Position numbers and translations under genes: made by a program. Shown one piece after another: positions 47,501 to 59,900 of a DNA stretch of 64,000 bases. The notes under the pieces are model-generated. The model made no database searches, had not been told where the DNA came from, and saw only the letters and a program-made list of their open reading frames with translations. The stretch lies in assembly GCF_036785885.1 (NCBI RefSeq), contig NC_092317.1, forward strand, positions 8,124,501-8,188,500. The letters run 5' to 3'. The DNA is from Coffea arabica. Taxonomy: Eukaryota > Streptophyta > Magnoliopsida > Gentianales > Rubiaceae. Position 1 is the first letter of the stretch; the number at the start of each line of letters is the position of its first letter.

Positions 47501-50094
47501 ATGTATTTTATGGTGCAATCAGGAGCCCACATTAAGAAGTCTGAATCCACTACTGAACTGGCAGGTAAGGGTCAAAAAAAAGGGTGCAGGATAGAGCGCA
47601 ATAGCAAGTTAGCAACAAGTGATGATAATATATTGTACCAATTGGTTGTGAAACCTTTTTTGACAAATGGCGAAAGTTAAACTCAGAGATCGACAGCTCC
47701 TCCAAAACCAAATCATAGGCTGTTTAGTGGAATCATCGGGTTGTGATTTGTCTGCTGCATTTTTCACATGATAAAGAGTATCCATGCTAGCTCATGAAGA
47801 CGTCAATAATGGAGAACATGCTAGGCACAGCCGGAAAGGCGGAAACAAGATAAACATTGCTTTTCCCAAGTAGTCACAATATGTACAGCCCTGCAGATTA
47901 ATGTCCACATTATTAGAACTACTGAATGATTCTCAGCATCAAATGAAATTGTCATTCTTCAATGTGTTTTTATCGTTTTAATTTGTTGTTACACGTTTCA
48001 TGTATTTCCAATCAATATTAGTGCTTAATTTATCTAATCATTAGACCGCTAATTTTTTCCTTGTAAGTTTTGGCATCTTTTTCAAATCAAAGTAACTATT
48101 CATCAACATAAAATTTTCACCTTTAACAAATGATTTCACTGTCAATAGCACTAAATTTTCACGTTCTAAGTAAATTTTTAGTACAGAATTTATCCATCCA
48201 GGTCTTACAAACGTAGATGTTAAACTCAACTGTTAAGCATACACAATCTCTACTAAATTGAAGGATGCAATAATGCACACATGAAACACTTACAAAGCAC
48301 CATCTTTTCTACTTTTAGTTCTTCTTCGCCGCCGCAACACTTTAACAGCCCACATCGCCCATCGCCGGGATCCTTTGCACCACCAAACAGAACCACCCCT
48401 AACCCAAGCAGCCCTCCTTCCACTCACCCCCAATCTCGAGCTGCGCCGCATATTCCTCCTAGTTTTAACATCCATCCAAGCAAATTTACAGGGGTATTGG
48501 TGCAATTCAACTTAAACGATGGAAACCAACAATGACCATTCACGTTCCTCCCCATTTTTTTTTTGTGATACTACAAACACAGGAGAATTTTTACATAACG
48601 AACCCGTTTTGATTAATCTATTGATGAGAAGCACTGAAACAATGATGGCAATCCCTTTATTCTGGTGGTCCATGGAAAGTCTCTATCATCTGATATTGAA
48701 GTTTGACCGAGCGTGAAAGCCGCCATCCACCAGAATGATTTTGGCGCTAGGAATTAAGGTTTCTAATACGTGCGGTTCTGGCTTGGTTTTGCCTTCAGAT
48801 TTCCTTTTTGGAAATCTTTCAAGTCAAAAGGTGCAGTCGAGTGTTTTGCATGGAATTTTGCATGGCTTATTTTGCGGTTGTGGTGGGTTCTGGGAAAAAA
48901 TAAAAGAAAGAAAGAAAAAGGAAGAAGCCCAGAATTGTTTTGTTGTTATTTTTCCTTTACTTTTGTATTGACATGATTAACAGAGGAGAAGTGCAAAAGA
49001 TTGCGATTCTTTAGGGGTTTAATTATGAGTTCTTTTTGAAAGCTAGGAGAATGAGTTTTGTTTGATGGTCAAAACATTTATGATTCCAATGGATCAATAA
49101 ACCTCTCATAAAATATAGTTTGCTCTAAAACTTTTCAGGTGCTCAAACTTTTAAAATTATCTGTTAGTCATTAAATTTTGTCCAATATTTGTTGGTCCTT
49201 TTTGGTCGTAAGAGTAAAATGGTCTTAGTCTTAGATTTTGGTCCTAATTCTTCATCTGCTCATAATACCATAAAGAGCTTTCTAATAATTTTTGAGAATT
49301 AAGAGATAACGTTATTGTAATTCAATCACTTAGATATCCTTTTTAAAAACAGAATATATAGTAAGGTTGGTCTTTATTCTGATGCAAAGTTGTTAGTGGT
49401 GCAACATATTTGAGATATTGAAATCTTTGTGTAATATAACAAGTAAATTGTGTTTGTTTAATTCCAATCCGATAGAGCTAAGTGGTTGCTTACCTAATTT
49501 TGAGTAAGTAGTTGTGGTGTAATAAATGTACAATTTAAATGACTACAATAAAGTAATTTATAATTCAAGGATGAAACATAACTTGTTGAAAAAGTTCGAG
49601 AACTTTTTCAGTAATTCACCATAAAATATTATACTTAAAATCTTATTTTATGAAATTCATGCAGTTCAATTGCTTAAGTGTAACTGATGAGGAGTTGGTC
49701 TAGTGATAAATGTTGAAATCCCAAAAATTAATATCTAAGTTAAGAGATCACAGTATTTGTTGGTTTATACCTATTATTATTGATAATTGTACTGGGTGTA
49801 TTTATAGTTTATTGAGTTATTTTTTCACACCATTTATGAGTTAATTTGTTAGTTATATCAATCCTACCATTGAATTCCTTGTAGTATTATCCCAGCAGAA
49901 CATTTTGCATCTCAAGCCATCATTTTTGATGGACAGCAATCTATTACCCAAGTGTAAGGTAAAATACCATAAGTTGTGGTCGCTTGTCCAACTGTAGTGT
50001 AAGCTTTCTAAGTCGCATACCGTGGAAATTATGGTAAGATTACATACCCCAACTGTTAAAAAGCTTTGTTATAGACTTTTAATTAACGAAAAGT
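42387..50094. other. Large intergenic region, no gene supported
   Basis: Nearly 8 kb without a recognisable gene. It holds two related repeat pieces (43846-44009, 44451-44739) and a TA/TG microsatellite (about 44505-44560). A proline/serine-rich frame at 48281-48535 lies in a GC-richer patch, and a possible SINE box-A-like stretch (GAGTTGGTCTAGTGATAA) is near 49691. Confidence 0.5.
43846..44739 (+). repeat. Two diverged copies of an unknown short element
   Basis: About 43846-44009 and 44451-44739 both begin with a TTTTTTnAACGGATAC-type string followed by ACTCGTTA, and both end with CACCC(G/A)TTAGAC(A/G)GACC. The second copy is expanded by a (TA)n/(TG)n tract. The pattern of GGGTGCNNNTTAGACGGACC ends is seen in plant MITEs, but the TSD and superfamily were not resolved. 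Confidence 0.45.
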
Positions 50095-50186
50095 TGGGGG
50101 AAAGACGAGTTGGATGGTCGAGGAGAAGGAGTATAAGTGACAGATCTCGAGTTTGAGACTTCTCACTTACATTAAAAAAAAAAATA
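50095..50186 (+). mobile_element. Possible tRNA-derived SINE remnant
   Basis: GAGTTGGATGGTCGAGGAG (box-A-like) is followed about 35 bases later by GATCTCGAGTTTGAGACTTC (box-B-like), then CTCACTTAC and an A-tail (50174-50184). This order and spacing fit a short plant SINE or a tRNA-like head. Weak evidence. Confidence 0.4.
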
Positions 50187-50671
50187 CAAAACTAACGAAA
50201 AGTTTGAAGTAGATTTTATCTCTATTAATGATTGTCGTTTTCATTTCTATTTGTGATTGCGGATTCAACAATTCAATTTTCCTTTTGTGTTAGGCCGCAA
50301 ACTCAATCAACACAATATGATAATGATGAGCTAATCTGAACCTTTTGTGTCAAAATTTAAGGACCCCATACCTTAACAACAAATTGTTTAAGCTTAATTA
50401 ATTAGAAATGCAAGTGCTAATCATCCATCGAACTTACAATCAACTTTAGAGACGTCAGGCAATTACGAGGCATATCCTTACCAGAAATCATTACTTCAAC
50501 GCAAGAAAAAGAGGATAATTGAAAATAATTTCATGGATAATGTGGCAGCCTTCTAGGGCTAGTGGTTGCTGATTTGTTGTATGATCAATAATGTGTCCAA
50601 CCTACTATTACTTCACACGTTTACCCTGAATTTTACTTTTTTCCTGTGAAGCAAATATTCAATTCCCACGC

Positions 50672-50682
50672 TATATATATAT
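50672..50682 (+). promoter_or_regulatory. TATA box of SWEET gene 3
   Basis: TATATATATAT lies about 110 bp upstream of the ATG at 50787, a spacing similar to that in the other two SWEET genes. Confidence 0.5.
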
Positions 50683-50786
50683 GCCCAACCCACTGACAAT
50701 GGGTTGCATCAAGAAATCAGGGAAAGTTAGGGGTGTCCTCTAGAGGCCCATTGCCAAAAGGGAAAGATTTCTAGCTTCTCGAAGCT

Positions 50787-52955
50787 ATGACCCTCATCCC
50801 CATCCAAAATCCATGGGTGTTCGCCCTTGGTATTCTAGGTAAAAATAGAAAAGAATAGTTTTCTTTCGATATATTTGATAGCATTATACTTCGCTCTCAA
50901 ATTTTAGGTGCCTTTTCATCCTTCAGTGGAATGAAACATGGCAAAACTTTATATGCGCATGACATTAGGTAGAAAACAAAAAGTTAAACCACATTAAATA
51001 TAACAGCATCGTACGCATAAAATAAACAATATAGCTTTCTGAATTTTTAATTTTTCTGGGCTATGTTGGTTTTGCAACACCGATCATACAAGGATGCATG
51101 GAATGAAAAATGGGAGGACATTGGACAGTGTATATGTGATGCTTACTCAGTATCTTGTGTTCATGTCGAGCAGACATTTTAGGGATTGTATTCATATTCT
51201 TCATTGTTTCTTAACAATCAGTTTTTCAGGCAACTTGGTCTCCTTCTTGGTGTATCTTGCTCCAGTGTAAGTCATATTCTCGTATAGATATACACATTTG
51301 TTGCCCTCTCAGTAATTTTCATGATCAATGACTAACCAAGAAGAATATTTCGACATGATTTTCAGGCCAACGTTTCGTAGGATTGCCAAGAAAAAATCAA
51401 CTGAAGGGTTTCATTCATTCCCCTACGTGGTTTCGTTATTCAGTGCCATGCTTTGGGTTGATTATGCCAGAGTCAAATCAAATGTGCTTCTGGTTACCGT
51501 CAACTCCATTGGCTGTCTCATAGAGACCATCTACATTGCCTTCTTCATTGTTCATGCACCAAAGAAGCACAGAGTACGTAGCATATCTATCAAGAAAAAA
51601 AAAAACATGCAGCAATATTTTCCTTCTTCAAGGGCTTTTTTTTTTCTCCTCACGATTTTAATGAGCTGATTTGAACTTAAACTGGCCTTTGCAGATATTC
51701 ACTTTGAAGCTTGTAATTCTTCTGAACTTCATTGGTTTTGGATCGATTTGCATTCTGACCGAATATCTGGCCAAAGGAGCTCGAAAGACTCAAGCCCTAG
51801 GTTGGCTTTGTGTTGCTTCTTCCGCGATTGTATACATTGCACCTCTAAGCGTAATGGTAAGGATGCTAAAAACGGCTCATTTTATGCTAAATTCTCCTTG
51901 CTAGGCCTTAAATCATGATCTAGTTATCCAACTTGAACGTTTAATTCAATGATTTGTCACTTTTTAATTGCTTGATGCAATGAGGATATTTCACCATGGA
52001 AAATCTGAGGATTGTTCTATCAATTTTGTCGAGTTTTGCTCAACTAATCTTCAACAAGATACTTTGTTGGTAGCAAACTTCGTACGTGTGCTTGTCTTTT
52101 AGTTTTATCTTCTGCTTACTTTTGTTTTTTTTTTTTTTCTTTGTGTTGTGCAATGCAGAAGCAGGTCATAAGTACTAGAAGTGTGGAGTTCATGCCATTC
52201 TGGTTATCATTTTCCCTTGTTTTGAATGCTCTTACGTGGTCCTCTTATGGTTTACTACTTAAGGACATACATATCACGGTAATTAATTTCTTGCTCTTAT
52301 TGAAGATTTATTTACGAGAATCACTAGCAATAATTCCTAATTAAACACTAATGATCTTTTAGAAAGGTTTTATTTCCTTGAGATATTCTTTAGTGCTTAG
52401 GTTAAATCAGATTTAGATTGGGCATTATTTGATTGGTTGACACAAGATTAATTATGTGTCTCAATATATTCCTACGTACTAGTTTTTGTGAATTGCGAGT
52501 ATTCCAATCATTACCTTAAACCTAAGAGAACAGATGATATGTTCTAAATCACAAAGTCATGAAAAAGGTCAATATTGGTTTATAGAAATCATCATTTTTT
52601 TTCTTCAATTTAATCGAGGTTTTTGAAGAACTCATGATTATCGAATTTCATATTCCATTAATTGTCAATTTTTCTCGTTGATCATGCTTTTTCCATTTTA
52701 ATACAGGTTCCCAGCGTAGTGGGATTCATTTTTGGGACGATACAAATGGCCCTATACGTAATATACAAGAATATCAAGATGAAACCAGAAGAGCCAAAGC
52801 TCCCCACTATCATGAAGCCCATCACAATCATCCCATCTGAGATACTACCACTAGGCTCTTTGCCAATTGATGAAACCAATAAGGCTAAGAATGAAAAAGT
52901 GCAAGAACTAATCCAACAAGGAGAAAGGGAACAAGATGCATCCCATCAGGTTTAG
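50787..52955 (+). CDS. SWEET: Divergent clade III SWEET transporter (gene 3)
   Basis: Six plus-strand exons, 50787-50838, 51230-51266, 51366-51573, 51695-51856, 52159-52278 and 52707-52955, give 275 residues. All splice sites are GT-AG with family phases; exon 3 is one codon shorter (208 nt) than in genes 1 and 2. Signatures are [18 protein letters not shown] (13-30), [20 protein letters not shown] (38-57), [19 protein letters not shown] (159-167) and [17 protein letters not shown]. Unusual residues are these: MLWIYYA is MLWVDYA (Asp 62). The helix-6 pocket Ser is Asn 176. The near-invariant Asn of helix 7 (xPNxxGF) is Ser 196. The other pocket residues V25, S56, W60, N76, V145 and W180 remain. 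The tail is shorter and differs from those of genes 1 and 2. The open, splice-clean frame argues against a pseudogene; substrate range may be changed. Confidence 0.95.
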
Positions 52956-54036
52956 TTGAAAAATCAGATGTCAATGGACTTGAATATGCTTTCAATTGGC
53001 CTATGTACAGTTAAGCTCTTGAATGATGGGGAGGCTCTTGATTCTTGAATGTTTTGTGGTTATTTTTCAATGAAGCTGACAAATGTACTCCTCTGCTTGA
53101 ATTTAGAATTTCATGCCTACTCAGTATTTGACAGATCTTTAGATTAATCTTCAATAAATTTAGTTGTTTTATTTTTCTATTGAAAGAACTATTATTCATG
53201 AGATTGGAAGCAATTGAGATTTCTATTTTGTTTTTTTTTTTTTTGGCAGCTGAGATTTCTAGTTAACTTGATTAAGTTGGACGAAAAAGGAACAAAGAAA
53301 AAGAACACACGCAAATATTAATAGATAGAGACAGCACTATACAGGTTATAATTTATATAAAGATATTGAAGAGTTAAGTTAAAGACTCTGGAAACTATTA
53401 GAGGGAGATGTTTGATTTGCTTTATCTTTAATAGCATAAAAAAATAAGAAAGAAGAAGATATTCTACCTTGACCTTAAAGAAAAAAGAAAGAATATATTT
53501 TCTCTATTTCAAGGGTTTATACTTTATAGATGTTACTCTTCTTCAACTGATATTGTCTTTTTTTTATAATTAAAATTTATAAGAGTTTTATAGAAGAGAA
53601 GGAAATTACAAATATGCTATACCTGAAATGGAATTTGAAAAATTGTCCAAGGCCAATTTCACGGAGGAGAAATCATTGTCCAAGGGCAAAAGGAATAAAA
53701 CAAGAAATGGGCCAAAGCTCATCCACAATGGGGTAGTCATTACTGCTATCAATGCTTTCCCCGCCTTTTTTTTTCTGAAAAAAGAAATTAAAAATTTTCA
53801 TTAATCTGAAATACTTTCCGCAGCAAGTGTGGTAACAATAAAATTTGAAGAAATATCCCTCCATTGAAAATCATTATAGATGGAACAAGCATGTTTAGCA
53901 AAACAAAAAAATTTGGAGGATTATCCCTCCATTTAACACCATTTTTTCAGTGCTTTCCCATCCCTCAAGCAGTGGAAGATGTAAAGAACTTTAAAAGGAG
54001 GTATCAAGAAATTCTATTGTTCATAAGCCAAAATTA
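52956..54036. other. Intergenic, 3' side of SWEET gene 3
   Basis: No gene motif. A purine-rich AAGAAAGAAGAAG stretch lies near 53430-53500. Confidence 0.5.
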
Positions 54037-54897
54037 GACCCTGTTTGGGATTTGAGTTTTTTACCAAATTTGTTTGCTACTAATTTTTTAACAATTTTAC
54101 CTACAGTAACCCAAAAATTTTTTTCAAAGTTTTTAACTTACACACTTCAAAATATCTAATACACAAAAAATTTCCCTTCCTCTTTTCTTCTTTTTCCTCC
54201 TCCACCCAACCCACCACGTCCTCTGTCACCGACCACCACCTCTACCGCCGTTTCCGGTGTCGGTCACCTATTCTGGTGCCGATTCCGATGCCGGCCTTCC
54301 TTTTTTTTTTTTCTCCCTCCCCCCCTTCCTCCTCTCCTCCCCTCTCGTTTCCTCCCCTCTCTCCTTTCCCCTTTGACTGATTTGTTAGTGCTCCCCTCTT
54401 TTTTCTTTTTTTTTTCTTTCTCCCTCCCCTCTCCCGCTCTTCTTCCCTCTCCCTCCCTCCTCCCCTCTCCTTCTCTGCCTCTCCTGCCACCCTCCCCCTC
54501 CCCCTAGCTACAATTTGGTCGCGCGACCAGATCGGTCAAAGAGGGAAGGGGAGGGTGGCTAGGGAGAGGAGGAGTGGGGGATAGGGATAGGGAGATGGAG
54601 AAGAGGGAGAGAGAAAAAGCAAAAAAAAAAAAAAAAAAAAATCCATGGTTGCAAGTTCTCTGGCGTCGGGAGGGTGAGGAGGAGTGGGAAAGAAAAAAAA
54701 AACAATTTTCCCATGGCTGCTGGTTCTTCTACGTCAGAGGCAGAGGTGGCGGGGAGGGGAGACGGAGAAGAAAAAAAGAGGAAAGAAAAGAAGAAAGAAA
54801 AAAGTTTTTCATCCTAAAAAATTTCCTACAACTTTTACAGTAAATTATAGTAAAGTTTTAGATAAACACACAAAAAACTTACTTACCAAACGGGGTC
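54037..54897. mobile_element. Harbinger/Tourist-like fold-back element
   Basis: Left end GACCCTGTTTGGGATTTGAG and reverse-complemented right end GACCCCGTTTGGTAAGTAAG form inverted termini. Both are flanked by TTA (54034-54036 and 54898-54900), the 3-bp TSD of PIF/Harbinger elements. The left arm (about 54164-54515) is almost pure pyrimidine with CTCCCC-type motifs, the right arm (about 54535-54820) almost pure purine, and the centre is the palindrome GGTCGCGCGACC. It could fold into a long hairpin. Frames at 54242-54490 and 54574-54843 are low-complexity artefacts of these arms. No transposase. Confidence 0.78.
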
Positions 54898-56930
54898 TTA
54901 GATTATATTTAATGCTAATGCATATATACATGGTTTTCAAACCAGTGACAAACAACTTCAAACATTTTCTTGTGCATGGCCCATAAGTCAATAAAGTATA
55001 GACTTTTGCGGAAAATTTTCCCAAAACATCATTATTAATTCTCTTTTGAAGAGAACTTTTTCCAAAACGTAAACAAACAAACTCTTGCATACTGCTGGCA
55101 CTGCCTTTTCAGTTTTCGTCTCTTTTTTTTCTTGTATCATGCATTTAATCGTGACCGTGATAGTATATATATTATTAATATATACAAAATTAACTCTAAA
55201 ACAATAATATTACATCTAGTTAATAGGGATCTTAATTGGCCACAAAAATCAAAGAGTTGGGTTGCCACCAAAATTTTCATTTTATACACCCATTGTATAA
55301 ATGTACTTTCTTTCTTTTAATTGCGAGGTGATGGTTTAATCTCAATTATACATAAAACCAAATCATATTAACATTTCAGTTTTTTTTTTAATTCCTTCCA
55401 ACAAACTATATGTTTGTTGCGAGGTGATGCTCAGTTATATGTTTTGATCCTCACAAAAAAAAAACACATAAAACCAGACAACTTGAGGGTTAGGTATGAA
55501 TAATTGCTATACAAAAGTTGATTATTGTCTAAACTTATAAAAAGTAAACCAGTTTCAATGGCAGCTATGTTTTGGTAGCTCTCTTTAATATTGAGAAAAT
55601 TAGTTTGAATTCCTTCAGAAAAGACAATGACGTGTATTGTTAGCAATGGGGCCATGAGTTAGTATTAGGTCATAACTGAGCACGTTGTTATTGTTGACGT
55701 CAATAAAAGCTTTCACACAAAGGAAACTTGTACATTTATTACTTGGGCCATATTTTCAGGAGAAAAAAAAGGGGAAGTACTAGTTATATTGTTGAACACT
55801 CACGTAAAGAAATATTCTTCAAAGAAAAACAAAAAGGTTCACCTGGTTGGGATTATTCTACTGGCTTCTTATCATCTTGCAAATTATTTTTTGCAATAGT
55901 GATATGAATTGAGACACTATTGCAAGAAACAAGTCCAGAAAAAAAAAAAAAAAAAACCCACCAATTGTTCATGGGACACTTCTTATTATATATAGATTCT
56001 TGATGCACAAAATGTATATTTTTCAAAAAAAGAAAGAAAAAAGAAAAGAGAAAGAAACTAGTAACTTTGTAATAGTCATATGTTATACTTGTTAAATCTA
56101 AAAGACCTCTCTAATGATATTCTCATTTATTAATCAAATCATTTTGAAGACTTTTTCTTTTCTTATCAACAAAACTTTCGTTCATCTAATTGAACATTTT
56201 TAATTTCACTTCCCCTCCTTCTTCTCTTTTTAGTTGTAAGGTTTAAAATTTCAACCTCGATCATGACTATTTAGCCGAAAAAGTTTGTGTTAAACATAAA
56301 AGAAAAGAAAATAGACATTTCTTCTTTTTTTTTTTCCTTTCTTTTCATTTTCACTTCTAAGGTTTGAAATTTCAATTTCTAATATAATTATTTAGCAAAA
56401 AAAGTATGTTTGAAAAGGAAATAATAGAAATTTCCTTGCTTTCTTACCATTCTTAATTTGAAGTTTTAGAATAAGTCAAATATCCCAAAAAAAAAAAAAG
56501 TATAATTACTCACTATAACAAAATTGCAAAAAGTCCTCCTCTACTTGCCAGCAAGCTAGTGCTAGATTACTTTTCAGTTTCCCCACAGTCCATACATAAA
56601 TTCTGTAGACCTTTGTTCACCAACCTTCCCGGCCGCCGTGGCTGGCTGGTGTTTTGCCGGAATATATCGCAGATTATCTCTCCTACATGGCTTGATATGT
56701 TCTCATAAGCCGTTACAGCCAACCAAGTCAAAACCGTGTAAAGAAATTTTTTATACTAGTATTGATTCTCACTACTTGTTACTATTAGATTATTATATCG
56801 TTGAAAGAGCTGCCTTTTTGGTGGGTTTTGTTTTTTATTTCAATTCCATTTTGAATTTGTGGTTTGTTAAAATTTTAATAGTAATTGTAGTGGAAAAAAG
56901 TTTTGTTTAGTAAGAGAAATAGAGGAAGAG
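54898..56930. other. Intergenic plus 5' region of the acyltransferase gene
   Basis: No other gene is seen. A diverged direct repeat containing AAGGTTT(A/G)AAATTTCAA occurs near 56237 and 56360. The stretch at 56590-56930, including the GC-rich CCCGGCCGCCGTGGCTGG near 56628, probably holds the promoter and leader of the plus-strand gene at 56931. Confidence 0.5.
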
Positions 56931-59900
56931 ATGTATGGGGTGGCTCCGCCGCGGAGCTCGGATTCGGATGGTGCCGCTGCCGATGGTGCAGCCTTCGTCA
57001 GGGCTTATCAGACTTGGAAAGGCAGTAATGTGAGTTCAGAATTCTCTATGCTCATTTTCATATGCATAATTTGGAGAAAAGTCAATCAAAGATTAAGTTT
57101 TTTGTAAAAAAATATGTATATATAAATACATAGTAAGAATTGAAATTCTCTTGAGCTCTTTCAGATTATGCAGAATTGAAAGGTTATCAGTAATGGGATC
57201 TTGTTTATTGCTTATGGTTTGTTTGTGAATTTTATTAGATGTATATATATAAATGAATCATCTTTTATTGGTTTCTTTTTTTCTTTTCAACTTTTTCTAC
57301 TGCTGGGAATTCCAATCTTAACTGTTATGCAGATCATGGATTGGAAGCATAAAGGGGAAAAGTACGAGGGTATTCTCTCTATGGTTCTGAATCAAAATTC
57401 ATGTGTTTAAGCTTGGAAAAAATCCAAATTGCGCTGCCCACATCAATATTCAGATAAACTAATTCCAACACAGACTTGAAAGTGAATATTTGCGCAGAGT
57501 TTTATTGGTTGATTATATGAAGGATGGAACTATCTACAAGTTGCGTGTATAAGTACTTATCCTCATTGTATCAAATTATAGTGAAGATCCTTGCTTCTGA
57601 ATCCATATGCGTGGAAACCTCACTTTGGAATGTATATGCTGAGACATATATAGCAAACTTAATGTACATGCCATGATTGTCACTGATATCACATCTAATA
57701 TAGCATGAAACTACAGTCGCCTAAAGAAGTATGTTTATCAAAAGATTCTGTTGTTGTGCTTAATTCTTCTTGGAAGCAAGAAACCTTGTCATGACTCAAA
57801 GTCATATTCTGTGGTTAGATAACATTGATGAAGTTCCATTGCTTACCAAATTTCCCTTGCAATAAAGAAAAAGAAAAAAGAATCTTTTGTCCTCTATTCT
57901 AGTATGTTTGTGTAGCAGATCCTGAATAGTGCATAATTTGCCTGATCTGGTTTTTCATCTTACCTTGCAGAAATTTTTCCTTTGGGGACGATTCATTTTT
58001 GGGCCTGATGTGAGATCACTGTTTCTAACGATATTCCTCATAATTGCTCCTGTTGCTGTTTTCTGCGTCTTCGTTGCCAGAAAGCTGATGGATGATTTTT
58101 CTGATCATTGGGGCATATCAATCATGGTTGTAGTCATCGTTTTCACGGTTTATGTAAGTCCATATACTCCTTTCTTGTATTCCATGAGAATAAAAATGTC
58201 TGTGGTTGAATGATGGATGTGCTATGTGTAAACTTCTTGGCGTGCCAGACTTCCTAAGATTTCAAACTTTGCGCCCAATCCTGTTGTCTGCATTTGTGTT
58301 GATCAGTAGACAATCCTGTGTCCAATATGATCACATACTTTTCATTACTGTTTTTCATCGATTAAATGGCATGATCCCACATTTCCACTTTTTAGAAATA
58401 CCAAAATACCTTCACCTTGATACTTAAATAATTGACGAAGGATTAATACGGAAGGTACTTAATAGGCTGGAGATACATTAGAGATATTATATTACATGTG
58501 GAGTCTGTTGTAGTGTTGTGTAGTGAAATCTTGCGAAATTCTCTCTTACCCTTTGTGTTTTAGGTAGATGACCTATGAATGAAAAGATTTATTTAGAAGA
58601 ATCATATGGACTAAGTTGGTGTCAATCATTCGATGGCACCATATAAATACTCATATCCAAACTTTGGGGTTCTCTTTCTCAAGTAGCTTCCCTTAGCCAT
58701 GTCATCAAACATTTGCTTCCTCAGTTTTAGGTCTTCTCCTACGTTCTTAAAAACAGAAACTCTCATACTTTATGATTCTTTTTCTATGAATTATTGGATC
58801 TTTTTTCAGTTAGATCTCCTTAAACATTTCATCAATATAATATAGTGGATAATTTGAGGCAATTCTTATTAAACTTGATCTTTTTTCCTTGGGGATTTCA
58901 TGTCGTCTTAACTGTATCTCTACTTTTTATTACTGAAGTTTCTTTATTTAGAAGTGTAGAAGTTCAACTTTAATGATTAGAGGAAATTCGCATTTAATTG
59001 GATTGCTGGAGCTAAAAGCTTGTGCTTGTGATAAAGGAAATGAAGTGAGTTACAGCTGCCAAAAAAACCACCAAGTTCAGTAAATAGATGCTGTGGAAAA
59101 TTACCCATGTATGAATATATTAAACATGAATAGTTTAACATGATGGCTCTTGATTTATATATGCCCTACCTTAATTTATTAAATTTCACTCTCACCTAAT
59201 TTGGCAGTAATTTTGCTGCATGTACTTGAGATGAAGGCATGATCTAATATTGAGAAGGATGTGCATCTGCTCCTTAAAATTGTGACTAATTAATGGATCC
59301 TTTTTCTCTTCGATCTTTTACAGGTGTAAGGATAACTTATTTTGTCCTTTATTTATTGGCTAAATCATGTAGGGTAATTAACTGATGGGTTTTTATTTTT
59401 CTCATTAGGATGTGGTCATTCTCCTCCTGACTTCTGGAAGAGATCCTGGTATAGTTCCTCGTAGTGCACGTCCTCCGGAGCCAGAAGCCTATGAAGGCAG
59501 TCCAGAAATAGAGCCTGGCCAAACTCCACAGTTACGTCTTCCTCGCATCAAAGATGTATATGTGAATGGCGTTGTAGTGAAAGTTAAATATTGTGATACC
59601 TGCATGCTATATAGGCCTCCACGTTGTTCACACTGTTCCATATGCAATAACTGTGTGGAACGATTTGATCATCACAGTCCGTGGGTCGGACAATGCATTG
59701 GATTGGTAAGTATTGTTATGTCTAATTATTGTTTGGGAAAAAAATCCAATGATATAGGCAAATAGTTATTTCAGCTTCGTTTGGACCATGAAGCTGTTTT
59801 TACATTTCTTTTCATTAGGTGATTTTTGATGTTTTGACAAAAAAAAGGTTTACATTCTGGCTGTATATTTTTCAAGAATACAGCAATTAGACACTTATTT

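Noticed and set aside
48281-48535. 84-codon Pro/Ser-rich frame in a GC-richer patch
   Set aside because: Low-complexity composition, no domain, and no splice-linked continuation; the minus-strand Arg-rich frame over it is its mirror.
54242-54843. Arg/Glu/Lys-rich frames around 54242-54490 and 54574-54843
   Set aside because: They come from the purine/pyrimidine arms of a transposon and are low complexity.
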